Assembly: GCA_017471925.1 (NCBI GenBank)
Contig: JAFURM010000055.1
Span: forward strand, 62,001 to 126,000
Length of the DNA stretch: 64,000 nt
Source of the DNA: Bacteroides sp.
GTDB lineage: Bacteria; Bacteroidota; Bacteroidia; Bacteroidales; Bacteroidaceae
Reading direction: 5' to 3'
Positions 28,312 to 36,991 of the stretch are shown here, piece by piece. A program made the position numbers and the translations under genes. The notes beneath the pieces were generated by a model that was not told the origin of the DNA, did not search any database, and saw nothing but the letters and a program-made list of their open reading frames with translations. The stretch's first letter is position 1. Each line of letters opens with the position of its first letter.

Positions 28312-29646
28312 ATGAAACGTCTTCTCCTGACATCCCCCCTGTGGCTTCTCCTTCTTCTGACCGCCTGCGTAAACAGCATCAGCGATGAAAGCGAAGAGGA
28401 GCTTTCCCTCCCCACACTGGAAGTCATCACTCGCTCAACCACCGACATACCCTATCCCCTCACCGTCTATGCCTTCCGCACGGAGACGGGCGAACTGATG
28501 GTGAGGCAGGCCGTGAACGAAGGAGAAACGAGTGCCACTCTGAATCTCCCGGCAGGAAGTTATCATCTGGTGGCCCTCGCCGGCAGTGGAGAGTGTCAGA
28601 CGGCCCAGCAGCCCACCCTGGAAGATGTCATCACCTTCCCCGCCAACAACCGCCTCAGCCAGGCCCTGATGATGGGAAGTGCCGACCTGAACATCAGCGG
28701 TGACGCCACGGCCAACATCACGATGTACCATCAGGTAGCGGCCATCGACCTCACCCTACAGGAGATGCCCTCTACAGTCTCCTCGGTCAGCGTCTCCCTC
28801 TCCACGCTCTGCAACCAGCTCAGTTTCAACGGTGCCCTGCAAGGCAGCGTCACGACCACCGTGACCTGCAGCAGAGAAGACGACGGCACCTGGAAAGCGG
28901 CACGCTTCTATGTCCTGCCCGGAAGCGGCAAACAACTGGTGCTCTCCATAGCCACCAAGAGCGGCGAAGAGACCCTGACCTACGGCTACACCCACGCCAA
29001 AAGCCTGGAGGCCAACACTCCTTACCAACTGACCGGCAGCTACCACAAAGGATTCACCATCAACGGCAACGTCACGGCCGAAGGATGGAACGAGACCCAA
29101 TACATCTCCTTCACCTTCGGGACAGGTATCGAAAACGACCCGACCGATGACACGACCAACACCTCGCCCACCATCGGCGAACTGCCCTCGGCCTGCTCCG
29201 TATGGCAAGGACATTTCGTGGCCACCGTCACCCCCAACAGCGATGGCAGTCAGGCGGAAGTGTTGTTGCTCAGCCTGCAAGAGTGGCAGAATGCGCCCTC
29301 GGAATACAACACTTCCGGCTATGCCAAGAGCCTGGTGAACAGCTACAGCGAAGACGACTATGCCGGTTGGGAAATCCCTACCAAGGAAGAGGCCAAGGCC
29401 ATCCGCGAAGTGTGTGGCAACAGCAACCTCTCCACCACCAATGCCCTGTTGCAATCCATCGGTGCCACCCCGCTGAGCGACGGCGGCAAAGACAGCAATG
29501 GCAACACCATACGCTACCTCTGTGAAGATGCCACCGCCACCTTCACCTGGGATACGGCCACCAGCAACAGCATCTCCAAAGCCGGCTCCAAACGTTCCTA
29601 TTACCTCCGCGGCGTAAAAAGGATTACGGTGAAAGCAGCAGAGTGA
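28312..29646 (+). CDS. FimB/Mfa2-like fimbrial lipoprotein, paralogue
   Basis: 444 residues. The lipobox is LLLTAC (Cys19). It repeats the domain order of its neighbour with clear similarity: IPYPLTVYAFRTETGEL, LNLPAGSYHLVALAGSGEC, MMGSADLNISGDATANITMYHQVAAIDLTL, and at the end SVWQGHFVATV, WEIPTKEEAKAI and YYLRGVKRITVK. Tandem duplication is the simplest origin. It is co-transcribed with the upstream copy. Either a pair of tip/accessory pilins or two variants of one anchor. Confidence 0.75.
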   Translation: MKRLLLTSPLWLLLLLTACVNSISDESEEELSLPTLEVITRSTTDIPYPLTVYAFRTETGELMVRQAVNEGETSATLNLPAGSYHLVALAGSGECQTAQQPTLEDVITFPANNRLSQALMMGSADLNISGDATANITMYHQVAAIDLTLQEMPSTVSSVSVSLSTLCNQLSFNGALQGSVTTTVTCSREDDGTWKAARFYVLPGSGKQLVLSIATKSGEETLTYGYTHAKSLEANTPYQLTGSYHKGFTINGNVTAEGWNETQYISFTFGTGIENDPTDDTTNTSPTIGELPSACSVWQGHFVATVTPNSDGSQAEVLLLSLQEWQNAPSEYNTSGYAKSLVNSYSEDDYAGWEIPTKEEAKAIREVCGNSNLSTTNALLQSIGATPLSDGGKDSNGNTIRYLCEDATATFTWDTATSNSISKAGSKRSYYLRGVKRITVKAAE

Positions 29647-29728
29647 GCATCTCGTCACAGGAATGCAAGTCCACCGGCAAGGCCGCATTAAAGCGGGGAG
29701 GAAACTGGATGAGACGCATACAGCCATT

Positions 29729-29807
29729 GGACGAGACACGTGTGGTGCGTGGACGAAACATGTGTGGTGCGCGGACGAAACATGTGTGGTGAACGGACCA
29801 CACATGT
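29729..29807. repeat. 22-bp tandem repeat (three units) ending in an inverted repeat
   Basis: Three units starting at 29729, 29751 and 29773 share GGACGAAACATGTGTGGTG with few changes (period exactly 22). The last unit's ACATGTGTGGT (29780-29790) is inverted as ACCACACATGT (29797-29807), a perfect 11-bp stem with a 6-base loop. Confidence 0.85.
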
Positions 29808-29994
29808 ATGGACGAAAGGCTGAACAAGAGGGGCCGAAACCGGCCTCGAAAGAAGTGTTCAGGAGGGACTCAGACGGAGTATTGGACAGAAGGGAATAAA
29901 TTCGAAACAGGAAATTGCACGGCTTTTGGAGGTAAAGATGGAGTTTTTGGTGGCGAAAGTAAATCAGAGTTGCCGTTATTTCATTTGTAAATGC

Positions 29995-30002
29995 TATCTT
30001 TG
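29995..30002 (+). promoter_or_regulatory. -7 box TATCTTTG for the 30.1-34.7 kb operon
   Basis: A TAnnTTTG match 53 bp before the ATG at 30056. Downstream genes are packed on the same strand to 34688. Confidence 0.55.
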
Positions 30003-30055
30003 CAGAAACAAAGGGAGAAATCCCCATTTTTTCACCTTATTAATTCTATAAGATT

Positions 30056-30325
30056 ATGGCAAAGAGAAGAGAACTGAAGAAAAAAGTGAACTATATCGCA
30101 AGTGAGCTGTTCGTGGAGTGCCTGTTGCAGGCAAAGTGTACACCGGACGCAGACCGTGAGAAGGTGGACAAGCTGCTGAGTGACATTCTGGACCTGCAGA
30201 ACGAGTTCCTGGCCCGCATCAGCCACACCGAACCGGGCAACGTGAAGGGATTCTACAAGAAGCTCCACAGCGACTTCAACAATCAGGTGGAGAATATCAT
30301 CGCAGGCATGTCTGAACTGAACTAA
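30056..30325 (+). CDS. Conserved-type small helical protein, unknown function
   Basis: 89 residues, charged at the N-terminus (MAKRRELKKKVNYIASELF) and entirely helix-prone, with no signal peptide or membrane segment. Two cysteines fall in FVECLLQAKC. A complete start with its own promoter and a tight 6-bp link to the following acyltransferase gene mark it as real. I do not recognise a named family. Confidence 0.75.
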   Translation: MAKRRELKKKVNYIASELFVECLLQAKCTPDADREKVDKLLSDILDLQNEFLARISHTEPGNVKGFYKKLHSDFNNQVENIIAGMSELN

Positions 30326-30331
30326 GCGGGA

Positions 30332-30886
30332 ATGAGGAAGAAGTTATACGGATTCATCTATTTCCGCCTGCTGGGCTGGAAGGCCGAGGTCACTGTCCCC
30401 AACTATGACAAGTGCGTGGTCTGCGCGGCTCCCCACACCTCCAACTGGGACCTCTTCATCGGCAAGCTGTTCTATGGCGCCGTGGGTCGGAAAACCAGTT
30501 TCATGATGAAGAAGGAGTGGTTCTTCTTCCCCGTGGGACTGCTGTTCAAGGCCGTAGGGGGTATTCCCGTGGACCGCGGGCGACGCACCTCGCTGGTAGA
30601 CCAGATGGTGGAGAAATTTGCCGAGCTCAAGCGTTTTCACCTGGCCATCACTCCTGAAGGCACGCGCAAGCCCAACCCCAACTGGAAGAAGGGCTTCTAT
30701 CACATCGCCCTGAAGGCCCAGGTGCCCATCGTGCTCACCGGCATTGACTACGAGAAGAAGACCATCTCCATGACCAAGGCCCTGATGCCCACCGGCAACC
30801 TTGAACAGGACATGCGCGAAGTGAAGCGCTACTTCAAGGACTTCAAAGGAAAGATTCCCAAGAACTTCGCCCTTGGGGAAGTATAA
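30332..30886 (+). CDS. PlsC-like 1-acylglycerol-phosphate acyltransferase
   Basis: 184 residues. The acyltransferase motifs are HTSNWD (HX4D), GGIPVDRGRR (motif II) and TPEGTRKPNPNWKKGFYHIA (motif III, EGTR), followed by VPIVLTG. There is no strong transmembrane helix, as in short PlsC relatives. It would transfer an acyl group to a lysophospholipid or related acceptor at the inner membrane. The neighbours are unrelated house-keeping genes. Confidence 0.85.
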   Translation: MRKKLYGFIYFRLLGWKAEVTVPNYDKCVVCAAPHTSNWDLFIGKLFYGAVGRKTSFMMKKEWFFFPVGLLFKAVGGIPVDRGRRTSLVDQMVEKFAELKRFHLAITPEGTRKPNPNWKKGFYHIALKAQVPIVLTGIDYEKKTISMTKALMPTGNLEQDMREVKRYFKDFKGKIPKNFALGEV

Positions 30887-30922
30887 GTTTATACCCGTAA
30901 AGACGAATAAAGAAACATCCCT

Positions 30923-31720
30923 ATGCGCATCACGCTCATACAGACCGACATCGCCTGGGAGAACAAGACAGAGAATCTCCGTCGCCTCCGCGAAAAGCTG
31001 GAAACACTTCGCGGGACAACGGAGATTGTCGTTCTGCCCGAGACCTTCTCCACCGGCTTCAGCATGGATGCCGAGCGGATGGCAGAGCCTGCAGATGGTG
31101 AGACCATCACCACCCTGCGCCGCTGGGCGCAGGAGTATGACGTGGCACTGACCGGAAGCGTCATGGCCTGCGAGCCCGGCAACCCGCCGACGTATCACAA
31201 CCGGGCCTTCTTCCTCACCCCCGAGGGCGAGGCACACTTCTGCGACAAGCGCCACCTCTTCCGCATGGGGGGCGAAGCCGAGCGGCTGACTCCAGGCAAG
31301 GAGCGGTGCATCATCAGCTACAGGGGGTGGCGGATTCTGCCGCTCGTCTGCTATGACCTGCGCTTCCCCGTGTGGAGCCGCAACCGCAGGAACGACTATG
31401 ACCTGCTGCTCTACGTGGCCAACTGGCCGGCCGGGCGGCGCATGGTGTGGGACGTCCTGTTGCAGGCCCGTGCGCTGGAGAACCAGTGCTACGTCTGCGG
31501 AGTGAACCGCATAGGTACCGACCAGTTCGGCTATCCCCACAACGGCGGCAGCGTCATCTACTCACCCAAGGGAAAGCTCCTGGCACACGTGGCCGACGAT
31601 ACCGACGGCACGGCCACCGCCTCCCTGGACCTCGGTGCGCTGCAGGTGTTCCGACGCCGCTTCCCCGTATGGGAAGATTCAGACACCTTCCACCTGACAG
31701 AGAAAGGAGACAACGCATGA
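30923..31720 (+). CDS. Carbon-nitrogen hydrolase (omega-amidase/YafV type)
   Basis: 265 residues. The nitrilase catalytic triad is visible: Glu in VLPETFSTGF, Lys in CDKRHLFRM, and Cys in LVCYDLRFPVW. The motifs and length fit the omega-amidase branch, which hydrolyses alpha-ketoglutaramate/ketosuccinamate in metabolite repair. Its TGA overlaps the ATG of the next gene (ATGA), so translation is coupled. Confidence 0.87.
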   Translation: MRITLIQTDIAWENKTENLRRLREKLETLRGTTEIVVLPETFSTGFSMDAERMAEPADGETITTLRRWAQEYDVALTGSVMACEPGNPPTYHNRAFFLTPEGEAHFCDKRHLFRMGGEAERLTPGKERCIISYRGWRILPLVCYDLRFPVWSRNRRNDYDLLLYVANWPAGRRMVWDVLLQARALENQCYVCGVNRIGTDQFGYPHNGGSVIYSPKGKLLAHVADDTDGTATASLDLGALQVFRRRFPVWEDSDTFHLTEKGDNA

Positions 31721-32268
31721 AACGGCTCATCCTATCCTGCCTCGTCAGCCTCATCGCCCCGCTTGCCCTCCTGGCACAGGGCGAGCAGTCGGTCACCTTC
31801 CATCCCACCGTGAAATGGGAGGTCAACTCCCAGAAGGCCGGCGGGCAGCAGAAGAACAAGACGGAAGCCAACTTCCAGATAACCTTCAAGATACCCGGAG
31901 AAGAGAGCGGCGGCACGCCGGTTGTGGACTTTGCCACCCCCGTGAGGTTCTCCAAGCTGCAACGCCACGAGTGTGCCTTCCTGATGAAGGAGGTGCTGAT
32001 TGTGAAGAGCGACGGCATGGAGTGTCTCATCATGCTGCGCAGCTATGAGGACAAGATTGTCATCACGCCCGACAACAACGGCGAGCTGATGCGCACCAAC
32101 CGGCAGAAGAGGTGGGTCTACGAACCGCTGTTTGCCGCCCCGCCACAGGAAGGCGGCACCGCCCCTGTGGAGACGGAGCACACGGAGGGGAACTATCCCG
32201 CCAGCTTCTACGCCCTGGTGGACCTGCTGGAAAGCTGCCCCTATTTCGACATCAGGTATGAAGAGTAG
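31717..32268 (+). CDS. Exported protein of unknown function
   Basis: 183 residues from the ATG at 31717, which overlaps the stop of the nitrilase gene and begins a classic signal peptide (MKRLILSCLVSLIAPLALLAQ). The mature part is beta-strand-like (FHPTVKWEVNSQ, NFQITFKIPGE) and ends SCPYFDIRYEE. It contains four cysteines in the mature half. Family unknown. An in-frame reading starting earlier at 31447 would lie inside the nitrilase and is rejected. Confidence 0.7.
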   Translation: MKRLILSCLVSLIAPLALLAQGEQSVTFHPTVKWEVNSQKAGGQQKNKTEANFQITFKIPGEESGGTPVVDFATPVRFSKLQRHECAFLMKEVLIVKSDGMECLIMLRSYEDKIVITPDNNGELMRTNRQKRWVYEPLFAAPPQEGGTAPVETEHTEGNYPASFYALVDLLESCPYFDIRYEE

Positions 32269-32319
32269 AACCACAGTAAACCCATTATCATTCACCCATA
32301 AAACAACATCATCACCACC

Positions 32320-32640
32320 ATGTTTCCCATACAAGCCAACCCCAGCGGCACACGCCACATCGAAGTATCGGAGTCTCACTTAGAGACCATCGAGAAGTAC
32401 GGACTCTTCCGTCATCTCATAGACAGCAACGGCATCGTAGACGAGAGCGTACTGGAGAAGCTGCGCCTGAACATCCGCTCGCTCATCGCCTCGCAGGAGG
32501 AAGACAGCAAGGCACTGCTTGACCTCTGCATCGACGTCATCTACCACAACAACATGAAAGCCTTCGGACTGCAGCAGCTCATCCAGCTCTATCTGCAATG
32601 GCTCACCCAACAGGAACCCACTGAAGAGAACGAAGCATGA
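32320..32640 (+). CDS. Conserved-type small cytoplasmic protein, unknown
   Basis: 106 residues, acidic and helix-rich (HLETIEKYGLFRHLIDSNGIVDESVLEKL), with no export signal. The stop overlaps the start of the next gene by 4 bp. Its position just before two coupled genes suggests a shared transcript ending in ygiQ. No family recognised. Confidence 0.68.
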   Translation: MFPIQANPSGTRHIEVSESHLETIEKYGLFRHLIDSNGIVDESVLEKLRLNIRSLIASQEEDSKALLDLCIDVIYHNNMKAFGLQQLIQLYLQWLTQQEPTEENEA

Positions 32641-32852
32641 AGACGATAGACACCCGGGACGTGACCCGCTACAGCCCCCTCATTCCGGCCGTCACCGCCC
32701 TCTGCGAGGCCACGGCAGGCGAACAGTTGGAAATCATCATGAGCGACCCTCAGGCCTTCAACGACCTGAAAGAATACCTGGCCGAACAAGGCATAGGATT
32801 CCGTGAAATCTATGACGGAGAGGAACTCTCCGTAGAGTTCCGCAAACCCTGA
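32637..32852 (+). CDS. TusA/SirA-like fold small protein (tentative)
   Basis: 71 residues. The pattern MKTIDTRDVTRYSPLIPAVTAL...GEQLEIIMSDPQAFNDLKEYLAEQGI...EELSVEFRK resembles the beta-alpha-beta fold of TusA proteins, but the CPxP active cysteine is absent (YSPLIP sits in its place). If related, it would not transfer sulfur by that cysteine. It is coupled by a 4-bp overlap to the gene before it and is 12 bp from ygiQ. Confidence 0.55.
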   Translation: MKTIDTRDVTRYSPLIPAVTALCEATAGEQLEIIMSDPQAFNDLKEYLAEQGIGFREIYDGEELSVEFRKP

Positions 32853-32864
32853 GCCGAGAAGCGC

Positions 32865-34688
32865 ATGAAAGAGTATAGACTGACCGACTGGCTGCCCACC
32901 ACCAAGAAGGAGGTGGAACTGCGCGGATGGGAGGAACTGGACATCATCCTGTTCAGCGGAGATGCCTACGTGGACCACCCCTCCTTCGGCGCCGCCGTCA
33001 TCGGGCGCATACTGGAGGCCGAGGGGCTGCGAGTGGCCATCGTGCCCCAGCCCAACTGGCGCGATGACCTGCGCGACTTCAAGAAGCTGGGACGCCCGCG
33101 CCTCTTCTTCGGCATCAGTGCCGGATGCATGGACTCCATGGTAAACAAGTACACGGCCAACAAACGCCTGCGCAGCGACGATGCCTATACGCCCGACGGC
33201 CGTCCCGACATGCGCCCCGAGTATCCCTCCATTGTCTATACCCAAATTCTGAAAAGGCTCTATCCCGATGTTCCCGTGGTGCTGGGAGGCATTGAGGCCA
33301 GCATGCGCCGCCTGACGCACTATGACTACTGGCAGGACCGCTTGCGCCCCAGCATATTGGTGGACAGCGGTGCCGACCTGCTCATCTACGGCATGGGCGA
33401 GAAGCCCATCGTAGAGCTGGTGCGCCAGATGGAACAGGCCGGCGGCAACGCCCCGCTGCCCACCGACATTCCACAGACGGCCTACCTGACCACCGACGTC
33501 ATGCCCGACGAACAGGACATTCGTCTTCACAGCCACGAGGAGTGTCTGAAGGAGAAGAAGAAGCAGGCGGCCAACTTCAGGCACATAGAGGAAGAGAGCA
33601 ACAAGTACTGCGCCTGCCGCATCGTGCAGCAGACGGGATCTGCCACCGTCGTGGTGAATCCCCCCTATCCGCCCCTGACGGAAGCCGAACTGGACCACTC
33701 TTTCGACCTGCCCTACACCCGCCTGCCCCACCCCAAGTATAAAGGGAAGCGCATACCGGCCTATGACATGATCAAATTCTCGGTCAATATCCACCGCGGC
33801 TGCTTCGGCGGTTGCGCCTTCTGCACCATCTCCGCCCATCAGGGCAAGTTCATCGTGAGCCGCAGCAAGGAGAGCATCCTGCGCGAGGTGAAAGCCATCA
33901 TGGAGCTGCCCGACTTCAAAGGCTACCTGAGCGACCTGGGCGGCCCAAGCGCCAACATGTATCGCATGGGCGGCAAGAACGTAGAGCTGTGCCGCAAGTG
34001 CAAACGCCCCTCGTGCATCCACCCCAAGGTGTGCCCCAACCTGAGCACCGACCACCGCCCGCTATTAGACATCTATCGGGCCGTGGATGCCCTGCCCGGC
34101 ATCAAGAAGTCGTTCATCGGAAGCGGCGTGCGCTACGACCTGTTGCTGCACTCCTCACCCGATGCCGACACCAACCGCAGCACGCGCGAGTACACCCGCG
34201 AACTCATCACCCGTCACGTCAGCGGACGCCTCAAGGTGGCTCCCGAGCATACCTCCGACCGCGTGCTGGACATCATGCGCAAGCCCTCCTTCCGCCAATT
34301 CCAAGAGTTCAAGCAACTCTTCGACCGCATCAACCGCGAAGAAAACCTGCACCAACAGCTTATCCCCTACTTCATCTCCAGCCACCCCGGCTGCAAGGAA
34401 GAGGACATGGCCGAACTGGCCGTCATCACCAAGCAGTTGGACTTCCACCTGGAACAGGTGCAGGACTTCACTCCCACCCCAATGACCGTCTCCACCGAAG
34501 CCTGGTACACGGGCTATCACCCCTACACGCTCGCTCCCGTCTTCAGTGCCAAGACCCAGCGGGAGAAGCTGGCACAGCGCCAGTTCTTCTTCTGGTACAA
34601 GCCCGAAGAACGGCGCAACATCATCAACGAACTGCGCCGCCTCGGCCGCCAGGACCTGATAGACAAACTCTACGGCAAAAGGAGATAA
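32865..34688 (+). CDS. ygiQ: YgiQ-family radical SAM protein
   Basis: 607 residues. A B12-binding-like N-terminal domain (about 1-200, GDAYVDHPSFGAAVIGRIL) precedes the radical SAM cluster motif NIHRGCFGGCAFC (C-x3-C-x2-C). A second cysteine group follows (CRKCKRPSCIHPKVC). YgiQ proteins are widespread but of unsettled substrate. It is the last gene of the operon and ends 2 bp before a large inverted repeat. Confidence 0.9.
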   Translation: MKEYRLTDWLPTTKKEVELRGWEELDIILFSGDAYVDHPSFGAAVIGRILEAEGLRVAIVPQPNWRDDLRDFKKLGRPRLFFGISAGCMDSMVNKYTANKRLRSDDAYTPDGRPDMRPEYPSIVYTQILKRLYPDVPVVLGGIEASMRRLTHYDYWQDRLRPSILVDSGADLLIYGMGEKPIVELVRQMEQAGGNAPLPTDIPQTAYLTTDVMPDEQDIRLHSHEECLKEKKKQAANFRHIEEESNKYCACRIVQQTGSATVVVNPPYPPLTEAELDHSFDLPYTRLPHPKYKGKRIPAYDMIKFSVNIHRGCFGGCAFCTISAHQGKFIVSRSKESILREVKAIMELPDFKGYLSDLGGPSANMYRMGGKNVELCRKCKRPSCIHPKVCPNLSTDHRPLLDIYRAVDALPGIKKSFIGSGVRYDLLLHSSPDADTNRSTREYTRELITRHVSGRLKVAPEHTSDRVLDIMRKPSFRQFQEFKQLFDRINREENLHQQLIPYFISSHPGCKEEDMAELAVITKQLDFHLEQVQDFTPTPMTVSTEAWYTGYHPYTLAPVFSAKTQREKLAQRQFFFWYKPEERRNIINELRRLGRQDLIDKLYGKRR

Positions 34689-34690
34689 GA

Positions 34691-34782
34691 GGAGCTGTCA
34701 CGAAGTGACTGAGGGGTTTCCACAAAGCTAAGCATAATACATAGCAGTATGGAGACCCCTCAGTCGTTAAGCCGACAGCTCC
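34691..34782. repeat. Cruciform-type inverted repeat after ygiQ
   Basis: GGAGCTGTC (34691-34699) pairs with GACAGCTCC (34774-34782), and GACTGAGGGGTTTCC (34707-34721) with GGAGACCCCTCAGTC (34751-34765, one G-T pair). Small hairpins sit at the arm bends (GTCACgaaGTGAC). The right side runs on into CCCTTGCAGGCGGAGC. The layout is that of a dispersed intergenic element, perhaps MITE-like. It may also act as the ygiQ terminator. Confidence 0.7.
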
Positions 34783-34876
34783 CCTTGCAGGCGGAGCAGT
34801 TAGTTCGTATCCGTGTCATCCGTGCCTATAGTATCAATACATCGATTAGGGCACGCATAGCGAACGGGTCAAGCCT

Positions 34877-35977
34877 TTATTTCTTGGTCTTCACCACCTC
34901 GGTGGGAGCCAGTTCCACGTTGCGGCGGTCCACCTGGCGCACCACGGCGGCGGCCAGTTGCAGGAAGGCACGTCCGGTGACGGAGTCCGTATTCAGGGCC
35001 ACGGGCTCGCCACGGTCTCCGCTCTCACAGATGCTCTGCACGATGGGTATTTGTCCCAACAAGGGAACGTTCATCTCCTCGGCCAACTGCTTGCAGCCCT
35101 CACGGCCAAAGAGGTAGTAGCGATTGTCCGGCAGCTCGGCCGGCGTGAACCAAGCCATGTTTTCCACCAGTCCGAGGATGGGCACGTTGACCTTCTCGTT
35201 GGTGTACATGTCCACGCCCTTGCGTGCATCGGCCAGGGCCACCTGCTGGGGCGTGCTCACGATGACGGCACCCGTGATGGCCAGCGTCTGCAGCAGCGTG
35301 AGGTGGATGTCGCTCGTGCCCGGAGGGGTGTCCAGGATGAAGTAGTCCAGGTCGCCCCAGTCGGCATCGCCCACCAACTGCTTCAGCGCATTGCTGGCCA
35401 TGCCTCCACGCCACAGGGTGGCCGTGTCGGGGTTGACGAAGAAACCGATGGAGAGCAGCTTGATGCCATACTTCTCCACGGGGGCTATCAGGTCGCGCCC
35501 GTCCACCTCTACCGAATAGGGACGTGCATCCTCCACCTGGAACATCTTGGGCACCGAGGGGCCGAAGATGTCGGCATCCAGCAGACCCACCTTATAGCCC
35601 AGGTTGGCAAGTGCAATGGCCAGGTTGGCAGCCACCGTGGACTTGCCCACTCCGCCCTTGCCGGAGGAGACCGCCACTACATTCTTCACGCGCGGCAACA
35701 TCTTGCCCGGTTCGGGACGTGCGGCCTGTCGGCTTTCGGTCGTGATGGTCACCTCCGCATCGGGAGCTGCATAGGTGTGGATGGCCGTCTCGGCGGCCTT
35801 CAGCATGGACTTCATGAAGGGGTCGGTGGGACGGTCGAAGATGAGGGAGAAGGAGACCTTCTGTCCGTCTATGCGGATATTGTCGGCCACCATTCCGGCC
35901 TCTACGAGGTTCTTCCCGTTGCCGGGATAGCGCACGGTGGAGAGTGCGTCGAGTATCAGTTTGGGATATAATGCCAT
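34877..35977 (-). CDS. Mrp/NBP35-family iron-sulfur carrier ATPase
   Basis: 366 residues. An N-terminal MIP18/DUF59-type domain (about 1-95, KLILDALSTVRYPGNGKNLVEAGMV) is fused to a P-loop ATPase with VSSGKGGVGKSTVAANLAIALA, GLLDADIFGPSVP and DYFILDTPPGTSD. The family loads Fe-S clusters onto apoproteins in the cytoplasm. The CxxC pair usually seen near ENMAWF is absent (WFTPAELPDNRYYLFG), a variation worth noting. It follows trmB and ilvE on the same strand. Confidence 0.92.
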   Translation of the reverse strand: MALYPKLILDALSTVRYPGNGKNLVEAGMVADNIRIDGQKVSFSLIFDRPTDPFMKSMLKAAETAIHTYAAPDAEVTITTESRQAARPEPGKMLPRVKNVVAVSSGKGGVGKSTVAANLAIALANLGYKVGLLDADIFGPSVPKMFQVEDARPYSVEVDGRDLIAPVEKYGIKLLSIGFFVNPDTATLWRGGMASNALKQLVGDADWGDLDYFILDTPPGTSDIHLTLLQTLAITGAVIVSTPQQVALADARKGVDMYTNEKVNVPILGLVENMAWFTPAELPDNRYYLFGREGCKQLAEEMNVPLLGQIPIVQSICESGDRGEPVALNTDSVTGRAFLQLAAAVVRQVDRRNVELAPTEVVKTKK

Positions 35978-36040
35978 GAATGGGAATGATTAATGATGAA
36001 TGGTATCGTGTGATGATGAATGAGGGGTGTCGTGTGAAGG

Positions 36041-36799
36041 CTACTTGCTGACGGTGAGTCCGCTGCGCTTGCTGCGGTTATAGCTGCGGTAGTCGTCCAG
36101 CTCTATCTCCACGTCGGGTTCTTCCAACGTCACCCCCTGCGGCAGGCAGAACTTGAGGTACTTGATGTTCAGTCCGCGGTCCAGCCACTGCTGTTCGTAG
36201 TAGGTCCTGATGCTGAGGATGTCGTCGGCCATGCCCGAGTGATAGAGGTCGTCGGTCATCACGTCTACGGGCAGGGCGTTATGTTCCACCATGCACTTGG
36301 TGTAGGTGAACATGAAGTTGCTGTCGGTCTTCAGGTGGATGATGCCGTCGGGCTTCAGGAATCGCCGGTAGCGTTCCATGAAGTAGGTGGAGGTGAGACG
36401 CTTGGTGGCCTTCTTCATCTGCGGGTCGCTGAAAGTCAGCCATATCTCGCTCACCTCGCCGGGTGCAAAGAAGCGGTCGATAATCTCGATGTTGGTGCGC
36501 AGGAAGGCTACGTTGGTCATGCCTGTTTCGAGAGACTCCTTGGCCCCGCTCCACATGCGTGCGCCCTTGATGTCCACCCCGATGAAGTTCTTGTCGGGGA
36601 AGAGGCGTCCCAGGCCCACGGTGTATTCTCCACGGCCGCAACCGAGTTCCAACACAATGGGGCGGTCGTTCCCGAAAAACGACTCGCCCCACTTTCCTTT
36701 CTTGTCAAACGCCACGTTGTCCGCCACCGAGTAGGGGTACTCGAATACATGGGGGAAGGCGGCCATATCGGCAAATTTAGCTAATTTTCCTTTACTCAT
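36041..36799 (-). CDS. trmB: tRNA (guanine-N7-)-methyltransferase
   Basis: 252 residues. The SAM-binding Rossmann motif is [15 protein letters not shown], with [12 protein letters not shown] and the family box [18 protein letters not shown]. It methylates G46 in the variable loop of tRNAs. It lies between ilvE and mrp. A tandem repeat array fills the gap to ilvE. Confidence 0.94.
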   Translation of the reverse strand: MSKGKLAKFADMAAFPHVFEYPYSVADNVAFDKKGKWGESFFGNDRPIVLELGCGRGEYTVGLGRLFPDKNFIGVDIKGARMWSGAKESLETGMTNVAFLRTNIEIIDRFFAPGEVSEIWLTFSDPQMKKATKRLTSTYFMERYRRFLKPDGIIHLKTDSNFMFTYTKCMVEHNALPVDVMTDDLYHSGMADDILSIRTYYEQQWLDRGLNIKYLKFCLPQGVTLEEPDVEIELDDYRSYNRSKRSGLTVSK

Positions 36800-36874
36800 T
36801 ATTAGGGGTTTTCAGTGAGGGTCTGCCGCATCCGCAGGGGTGTGGCAGGCCGTAAACAGCGATGCGGTCCGTCG

Positions 36875-36989
36875 CATTATAGAGCACGGGCCATCGTGTC
36901 TATAAGGCACGGACCGTTGCGTCTATAAGGCGATGGCATGTGTGTCTATAAGGCGGTGACGTGTGCGTCTATAGGGCAATGGAGGGCAG
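36875..36989. repeat. 23-bp tandem repeat array between ilvE and trmB
   Basis: GTCTATAAGGC occurs at 36898, 36921 and 36944, and GTCTATAGGGC at 36967, each exactly 23 bp apart. A weaker copy starts at 36875. The spacer half varies (often GGCGTGTG-like). The array reaches to 3 bp from the ilvE stop and fills most of the 192-bp gap before trmB. Confidence 0.88.
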
Positions 36990-36991
36990 GA

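Larger units (their letters stand above)
29647..30055. other. 409-bp gap with a tandem array and a promoter
   Basis: The gap between the second FimB-like gene and the next operon holds a 22-bp tandem array (29729-29794), an inverted repeat at its end and a -7 box at 29995, each entered separately. The rest is AT-rich unique DNA with no credible reading frame. Confidence 0.5.

Noticed and set aside
29663..29899. Small plus-strand frame across the 22-bp array
   Set aside because: It only translates the tandem repeat and lacks a plausible start or motifs; the DNA repeat explains it.
31447..31716. Upstream extension of the exported protein at 31717
   Set aside because: It lies within the nitrilase frame; the ATG at 31717 starts a signal peptide and overlaps the nitrilase stop.
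36875..36989. CRISPR array
   Set aside because: The units are contiguous 23-bp repeats with short variable halves, without 30-bp spacers or cas genes.
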